The translations under genes and the position numbers were made by a program. Source: Comamonadaceae bacterium (GTDB taxonomy: Bacteria; Pseudomonadota; Gammaproteobacteria; Burkholderiales; Burkholderiaceae_C). From it: a DNA stretch of 32,763 nt. Positions 28,844 to 32,763 of this stretch are shown here, piece by piece. The stretch's first letter is position 1; each line of letters opens with the position of its first letter. The notes under the pieces were generated by a model that was not told where the DNA came from, did no database searches, and was given only the letters and a program-made list of their open reading frames with translations. The stretch is from NCBI GenBank assembly GCA_947458305.1, contig CANGZO010000002.1, forward strand, positions 1 to 32,763, given 5' to 3'.

Positions 28844-30013
28844 ATGACGGCGCGCACACAGTTGCATTGGACGGAAAACGGCGAGGCCCGTTCGGCTTTG
28901 TGGCGCATGGATGCGGGAGCGGTGATGCCCAAGACGGTGGTGCTGGCCGATGACACGCTGACGGCCGATTCGGCTTATCGGCTGGCGTGTGCGGGCACAG
29001 GGCTGCTGTGGCGCAGCGACTTTCAAAACGCGCGGCAGCTCTTGCAGGCCATGGCCCGGCGCATGGACAAACCCAAAAAGACCCGTGCCAAAAAAGCCAG
29101 CACGGATGCGGCCCCGGTTCCAGGCGCAGCTTTTCATGCGCACCGCTTGGCACAGTCGCAGCGCAACCGGGTGCTGAGTGCGATCTTGATCGAGCTCGAT
29201 GGTGACTACGGCATGGCCCTGCGCCGTGCGCCCGATGTGCGCCAAGCCTGTGTGCAGGCTTTTGGCCCGGCGCAGGGGCAGGCCTCGGTGATCTCGTTGC
29301 GCAGTTTGCAGGGGGCGGTGGGCGCTTTTGAATGGCGCAAAAACGGCGTTGAAGTGCCCGGCATGGGCGAGGCGCTGCGCATTTACCCGCATTACGGGGT
29401 GTTTTCTCCGGTGCGGGGCGAGTATGTGGACTTGGTGGCCCAGGCCCCGCTGCCCGAGGCGCTGAAGGCGCAGTCCCTGGCTTTTGATGTGGGCGTGGGC
29501 ACGGGCGTGTTGTCGGCGGTGCTGGCCCGCCGGGGCGTGGCGCAGGTGGTGGGCAGCGACTCGTCAGAGCGGGCCGTGGCCTGTGCGCGGGACAACCTGC
29601 AGCGCCTGGGCCTGCAAAACCAAGTGTCTTTGGTGCAGACCCACTTATTCCCGCCGGGGCAAGCAGCCTTGGTGGTGTGCAACCCGCCGTGGTTGCCCGC
29701 ACGCCCGGTGGGCTTGCTGGACCAAGCCGTGTACGACGAGGGCAGCCAGATGCTCAAGGGCTTTTTGGCGGGCCTGCGCGAACACCTGTGTGAGGGCGGA
29801 GAGGGTTGGTTGATTTTGTCGGACTTGGCCGAGCACCTGGGCCTGCGCAGCCGCGAGGCCCTGCTGGGCTGGATCGCCGATGCGGGGTTGGTGGTGCTGG
29901 GGCGGCTGGACGCCAAGCCGGTGCATGCCAAAGCACAAGACAGCACCGACCCCTTGTATGCGGCCCGGTCGGCCGAAGTCACTTCGCTGTGGCGGCTGGG
30001 CGCAGCGGGCTGA
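28844..30013 (+). CDS. Class I SAM-dependent methyltransferase
   Basis: 389 residues. The C-terminal Rossmann methyltransferase domain carries the SAM-binding motif DVGVGTGVLS (215-224) and catalytic motif IV NPPW (280-283), the type found in N6-adenine/N5-glutamine and RsmC/RlmG-like rRNA methyltransferases. The N-terminal 190 residues (LHWTENGEARSALWR...) are a family-specific region. Substrate is not evident; ribosomal RNA or a release factor are guesses from the NPPW motif. It stands alone after a terminator. The ATG at 28844 lacks a clear ribosome binding site. Confidence 0.82.
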   Translation: MTARTQLHWTENGEARSALWRMDAGAVMPKTVVLADDTLTADSAYRLACAGTGLLWRSDFQNARQLLQAMARRMDKPKKTRAKKASTDAAPVPGAAFHAHRLAQSQRNRVLSAILIELDGDYGMALRRAPDVRQACVQAFGPAQGQASVISLRSLQGAVGAFEWRKNGVEVPGMGEALRIYPHYGVFSPVRGEYVDLVAQAPLPEALKAQSLAFDVGVGTGVLSAVLARRGVAQVVGSDSSERAVACARDNLQRLGLQNQVSLVQTHLFPPGQAALVVCNPPWLPARPVGLLDQAVYDEGSQMLKGFLAGLREHLCEGGEGWLILSDLAEHLGLRSREALLGWIADAGLVVLGRLDAKPVHAKAQDSTDPLYAARSAEVTSLWRLGAAG

Positions 30014-30040
30014 ACTGCCCCCCTAATCTCCCTGCTCCCG

Positions 30041-30075
30041 GCCCTCTCCATCAGACCTTGCTGAAGTCGGGCTTG
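30041..30075. repeat. 35-bp direct repeat, left copy
   Basis: Perfectly identical to 30879-30913. Contains the reverse complement of KPDFSKV-stop, the end of the enoyl-CoA hydratase gene, plus 10 bases beyond the stop. Together the copies bracket higBA. Confidence 0.9.
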
Positions 30076-30097
30076 AAGTCTGCCCGTGTGTTGTGCA

Positions 30098-30469
30098 TCA
30101 GCCCGCAGCCGTCTCTGCAATCAGCACATCGGCCGGGATGCCCAGGCTGTGGTGCAGTCGACGGATCATGGCCAGCGTCAGGGGGCGCTTGCGGTTCAGG
30201 ACTTCGTAGACTCGGTTGCTCTTGCCGATGATCGGCTCGAGATCTTTAACCGACAGACCACTCTGCTCCATCCGGAATTTGATGGCCTCCACCGGATCTG
30301 GCGCAGAGATGGGCACGTGTTTGGCTTCGTAGGCCTGCACCAGCGTGGCCAAGATGTCGAGCCGATCACCATCCGGCGTCCCCAGATCAGGGTCGGATTC
30401 CATCAGGGCCGAAATCTCTTTCAAAGTAGCCTTGTAGTCTGCTTCGTTGTGGATAGGGCGAATGTCCAT
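30098..30469 (-). CDS. higA: HigA antitoxin (XRE family)
   Basis: 123 residues. An acidic N-terminal half, MDIRPIHNEADYKATLKEIS-ALMESDPDLGTPDGDRLDILATLVQAYE, is followed by a helix-turn-helix: AIKFRMEQSGLSVKDLEPIIG, then SNRVYEVLNRKRPLTLAMIRRLH. This is the HigA layout for the classical HigB partner upstream. The ATG at 30469 has GGAGG five nt upstream; an ATG four codons earlier would place the Shine-Dalgarno inside the gene. It neutralises HigB and should repress the palindrome at 30803-30819. Confidence 0.93.
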   Translation of the reverse strand: MDIRPIHNEADYKATLKEISALMESDPDLGTPDGDRLDILATLVQAYEAKHVPISAPDPVEAIKFRMEQSGLSVKDLEPIIGKSNRVYEVLNRKRPLTLAMIRRLHHSLGIPADVLIAETAAG

Positions 30470-30487
30470 GTTTTCCTCCATGACTGG

Positions 30488-30790
30488 TCAGGGCATTTCA
30501 ATGGTTTCTGCGTCTACCTGGTCGTATTCCTTGTGGGAGCCGACAAACTTCACGTAGACGATCTGCAACTTGTATGCGACGGACACGATAAGACGGTAGT
30601 CATTGCCTTTGATGTTGAAGACCACTCGTCGGTTCTTCAATACGCTGGCGCTGCGGTACTGCGCCTTGATGTCTGCCGGCTGCGACCAGATCGCACCCGT
30701 GGCTTCCTCATACCAAGCCTTTAACGGCTGCTCGGCATCCGGATAGCGCTCCCAAAATGCCCGAAGGGTAGACACAGCAATGACTCGCAT
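30488..30790 (-). CDS. higB: HigB mRNA interferase toxin
   Basis: 100 residues starting MRVIAVSTLRAFWERYPDAE, then QPLKAWYEEATGAIWSQPADIKAQYRSASVLKNRRVVFNIKGNDYRLIVSVAYKLQIVYVKFVGSHKEYDQVD. This is the HigB pattern (RelE superfamily), including the closing VYVrFiGTHkEYD..d. Members cleave mRNA on the ribosome. The gene is first in the operon and its ATG lies 7 nt after TATAAT, suggesting a leaderless message, in contrast to the strong Shine-Dalgarno before higA. Confidence 0.95.
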   Translation of the reverse strand: MRVIAVSTLRAFWERYPDAEQPLKAWYEEATGAIWSQPADIKAQYRSASVLKNRRVVFNIKGNDYRLIVSVAYKLQIVYVKFVGSHKEYDQVDAETIEMP

Positions 30791-30797
30791 GGCTCAA

Positions 30798-30825
30798 ATT
30801 ATAGTCCCAATATGGGACTTTGCAA
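30798..30825 (-). promoter_or_regulatory. higBA promoter with operator in the spacer
   Basis: Minus strand: TTGCAA (30820-30825), 16 nt, TATAAT (30798-30803). The spacer is almost entirely a perfect inverted repeat, AGTCCCA/TGGGACT around ATA (30803-30819). HigA bound there would block RNA polymerase. Confidence 0.75.
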
Positions 30826-30878
30826 CTACCATCTGTGCCAGACTGGTGATCAAGCTTGGCCGTTGAGTGCCGAGCCCT

Positions 30879-30913
30879 GCCCTCTCCATCAGACCTTGCT
30901 GAAGTCGGGCTTG
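30879..30913. repeat. 35-bp direct repeat, right copy
   Basis: The native copy: it contains the last codons and the stop of the enoyl-CoA hydratase gene (stop at 30889) and 10 bases beyond. Identical to 30041-30075. Confidence 0.9.
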
Positions 30914-31650
30914 CGCTTTTCCATGAAGGCGCCAAAGGCTTCTTTGGCGGCGGGCTCGCGCAGCATGCGGCCAAAGTCTTGGCCTTCTTCGTCCATCTTT
31001 TTCAGCACGTCGTGGGTGTCGCCCTTCATGAGGCGCTTGGTGGCGATCAATGATGTCAGGGGCTTGGCCGCCAGCTTGCGGGCCTGCGCTTGGGCGTAAC
31101 CATTGACTTCGGTGGGCGGCACGACGCGGTTGACCAAACCAACTTCTTGCGCGGCTTCGGCAAAGAAGGGCTCGCCCATGAGCAGGGCTTCGGCGGCGCG
31201 GTGGTAGCCGAACATGCGCGGGGCCAGCAGGCTGGATGCCGCCTCGGGGCACAGACCCAGATTGACAAACGGCATGGAAAACGCGGCGTTGTCACCGGCA
31301 TAAACCAGGTCGCAATGGAACAGCAGGGTGGTGCCGATGCCCACGGCAGGCCCGGCCACAGCGGCAATCAGCGGCTTTTGAAAGGTGGCGATGCCGCGCA
31401 GAAAGCGGAACACGGGCGACTCTTGCGTGGTGGGCGGCTGGTTCAAAAAGTCGCCAATGTCATTGCCCGCGCTGAAGATGCTTTCGTGCCCCTGAAACAC
31501 CACCACGCGAACGCTGGGGTCAGCCCCGGCCTGCGCCACCGCATCGGCCATGGCCGCGTACATGGACGAGGTGATGGAGTTCTTTTTGTCCAGGCGGTTG
31601 AAGGTGATGGTCATCACCCCCGCGTCGGTATGGGTCAGGATGTCAGACAT
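30889..31650 (-). CDS. Enoyl-CoA hydratase/isomerase family protein
   Basis: 253 residues of the crotonase fold. The oxyanion-hole elements are FSAGNDIGDF (60-68 region) and AVAGPAVGIGTTLLFHCDLV (from residue 97). The family acts on acyl-CoA thioesters in fatty-acid or aromatic degradation. The glutamates of classical hydratases are not clearly placed: LCPEAASS has one candidate Glu, which resembles isomerase-type members, so hydratase versus delta-isomerase is open. It follows a DUF2147 gene and an acyl-CoA dehydrogenase on the same strand, a plausible beta-oxidation group. Its 3' end is duplicated by the higBA insertion but remains intact. Confidence 0.93.
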   Translation of the reverse strand: MSDILTHTDAGVMTITFNRLDKKNSITSSMYAAMADAVAQAGADPSVRVVVFQGHESIFSAGNDIGDFLNQPPTTQESPVFRFLRGIATFQKPLIAAVAGPAVGIGTTLLFHCDLVYAGDNAAFSMPFVNLGLCPEAASSLLAPRMFGYHRAAEALLMGEPFFAEAAQEVGLVNRVVPPTEVNGYAQAQARKLAAKPLTSLIATKRLMKGDTHDVLKKMDEEGQDFGRMLREPAAKEAFGAFMEKRKPDFSKV

Positions 31651-31686
31651 GCGGGTCCTTGAAGTGTGTCGTAGGGGTAAGAAGGC

Positions 31687-32142
31687 TTACTGAACCCGAA
31701 TCCAGGTTTGGGTGCGGCCCAGCAGGGGCGCACCGATGAAACCACGGACTTCGAGTTTTTTGCCGCCGTCGACGGGTGTCAATCGCAGGCTGTAGTTTTT
31801 GCCGTTCTCGGGATCGAGGATTTTCCCACCCTCCCACACCGCTTTGCCGTCACTTTGTTGACCGCCCCGGATGATTTCCATGCCGATTTTGGGCTGGCCC
31901 TTGCGGTCGTCGGTGCACAGGTTGCAGTTGGGTTCGGCACTGGGAGTGGTGGCCAAAGAGCGTTCAACCACGCCCGACAAGCCGCCACCGGCTTTTTGGG
32001 TGATGCGGATTTCGGCTTTGGGCTGCTGGGTGGCGTCGTCGATGCTGCGCCACAGGCCCACGGGGCTCATTTGAGCGTGGGCAGCCAGGCTCAGCAGGCC
32101 CGCGCTCAGGGTCATGGTCAATGTCAAAGCGGTTTTGATCAT
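31687..32142 (-). CDS. DUF2147 periplasmic protein
   Basis: 151 residues. A signal peptide MIKTALTLTMTLSAGLLSLA-AHAQ is followed by the DUF2147 pattern: SPVGLWRSIDDATQQPKAEI, then NCNLCTDDRKGQP, GMEIIRG, GGKILDPENGKNYSLRLTPV and LEVRGFIGAPLLGRTQTWIR. Family proteins are small beta-rich exported proteins of unknown function, common in betaproteobacteria. It sits between an acyl-CoA dehydrogenase and an enoyl-CoA hydratase, 30-36 nt from each, so the three may be one operon, though its place in lipid metabolism is unproven. Confidence 0.9.
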   Translation of the reverse strand: MIKTALTLTMTLSAGLLSLAAHAQMSPVGLWRSIDDATQQPKAEIRITQKAGGGLSGVVERSLATTPSAEPNCNLCTDDRKGQPKIGMEIIRGGQQSDGKAVWEGGKILDPENGKNYSLRLTPVDGGKKLEVRGFIGAPLLGRTQTWIRVQ

Positions 32143-32172
32143 GGCGGTTTTCCTTTCGGTGAATCAAACGGC

Positions 32173-32763
32173 TCAGGCCAGCGCGGCGTCGGTGTCCATC
32201 AGCACATCGCTGCCTGCGCGGATGCGGCGCATCAGGCTGGAGGTCTCGGGCATCAGGCGGGTGAAGTAAAAACGCGCCGTCTGCAGCTTGGCTTGGTAGA
32301 ACGGATCGGGGCGCTGGGCTTCTTCTTCGGCTTCGGCCAGTTTGGCCAAGGCGATTTGTGCCGAGCGGGCCCAGAAGTAACCCAACACCAAGTGGCCCAC
32401 CACGCGCAGGTAGTCCACGGCGGCCGCGCCCACTTCGTCGGCATTGCTCATGGCTTTCATGCCGACTTCACCGGTGAGCTGCGTGAGCTTTTGGCCCAAA
32501 TCGGCCAGCGGCTTGATGAACTCGCCCATGGCTTCGTTGGCCATTTCGGCCTTGACCAACTGCTCGACCAATTTGCCAAACTTTTTGAGTGTGGCGCCTT
32601 GGTTGCCCAGCACTTTGCGGCCCAGCAAGTCGAGCGACTGGATGGTGTTGGTGCCTTCGTAGATCATGTTGATGCGGGCGTCGCGCACGTACTGCTCCAT
32701 GCCCCACTCTTTGATGTAGCCGTGGCCGCCAAACACCTGCTGGCAGGCCGATGTCGCCTCCCA
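32173..32763 (-). CDS. Acyl-CoA dehydrogenase, C-terminal part (runs off the right edge)
   Basis: The frame is open to the window edge and begins WEATSACQQVFGGHGYIKEW. It continues GMEQYVRDARINMIYEGTNTIQSLDLLGRKVL, the C-terminal signature of FAD-dependent acyl-CoA dehydrogenases (GGhGY, RDaRi..iYEGTn.iq). A further 130 residues with YFWARSAQIALAKLAEAEEE form the extra C-terminal helical domain of long (about 600-residue) members. It oxidises acyl-CoA to enoyl-CoA in beta-oxidation. At least 196 residues are in the window. Confidence 0.93.
   Translation of the reverse strand, partial: WEATSACQQVFGGHGYIKEWGMEQYVRDARINMIYEGTNTIQSLDLLGRKVLGNQGATLKKFGKLVEQLVKAEMANEAMGEFIKPLADLGQKLTQLTGEVGMKAMSNADEVGAAAVDYLRVVGHLVLGYFWARSAQIALAKLAEAEEEAQRPDPFYQAKLQTARFYFTRLMPETSSLMRRIRAGSDVLMDTDAALA

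Noticed and set aside
1..32763. tRNA, rRNA or riboswitch genes
   Set aside because: No cloverleaf, rRNA or known aptamer core was recognised on either strand by eye; a covariance-model scan would be decisive.

Overview
The window looks like a chromosomal segment of a betaproteobacterium of the order Burkholderiales, most likely family Comamonadaceae (genus not resolvable by eye). Reasons: high G+C coding sequence with strong third-position bias, a divergent tal / zwf-hexR arrangement, and protein sequences of the kind usual in that family. There are no rRNA or tRNA genes and no CRISPR array.

Layout. (1) 1-4234 is core metabolism and translation: start of transaldolase (minus), then zwf, an RpiR/HexR-type regulator and prfC (plus). 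(2) 4250-13900 is an accessory island made mostly of toxin-antitoxin (TA) or TA-like modules: MazEF-like, ParDE/RelBE-like, HipBA, a HigBA-like Gp49 pair, BrnT with an HTH antitoxin, an HTH-nucleotidyltransferase with a beheaded HEPN partner, an antitoxin fused to the tail of an AbiEii-like toxin, and a frameshifted catalytic-domain-only tyrosine recombinase next to three DnaA boxes. A YdcF-like membrane protein and galE lie among them. Eight copies of a short palindromic repeat (core GGGATCTGACCCCAATT), all in one orientation, punctuate the modules, usually just 3' of a minus-strand gene. (3) 13932-27079 is a minus-strand surface-polysaccharide operon read from right to left: RfaH/NusG-like antiterminator, an ops-like element, a long Wza/SLBB export protein, three tandem MntA-HepT modules, VapBC, a Wzz-type co-polymerase, a WecA/WbpL-type initiating transferase, manC, fcl, gmd, and a scar where a 5' ugd fragment is joined to a 3' glycosyltransferase fragment. 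A Wzi-type gene diverges from rfaH on the plus strand. (4) 28844-32763 is a methyltransferase, a HigBA module bracketed by a perfect 35-bp direct repeat that copies the 3' end of the adjoining enoyl-CoA hydratase gene, then that hydratase, a DUF2147 protein and the C-terminal part of an acyl-CoA dehydrogenase.

How the parts work together. manC, fcl and gmd would supply GDP-mannose and GDP-fucose. WbpL-like, Wzz, Wza and Wzi are the initiation, length-control, export and attachment functions, and the RfaH-like protein with the ops-like element would keep RNA polymerase processive through the long operon. Several members carry lesions: an amber codon in wzi, a probable frameshift at the end of the transferase gene, the ugd/glycosyltransferase deletion, and a REP unit inside manC. 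The locus therefore looks partly decayed unless some lesions are sequencing errors.

Most unusual signals: three tandem MntA-HepT modules inside a polysaccharide operon, sharing an almost identical 5' end and accompanied by two orphan copies of that 5' end; TA modules bracketed by direct repeats; TA-type operons whose -10 box sits only 6-8 nt from the start codon; and two modules in which the antitoxin-like half is whole but the toxin half is trimmed.
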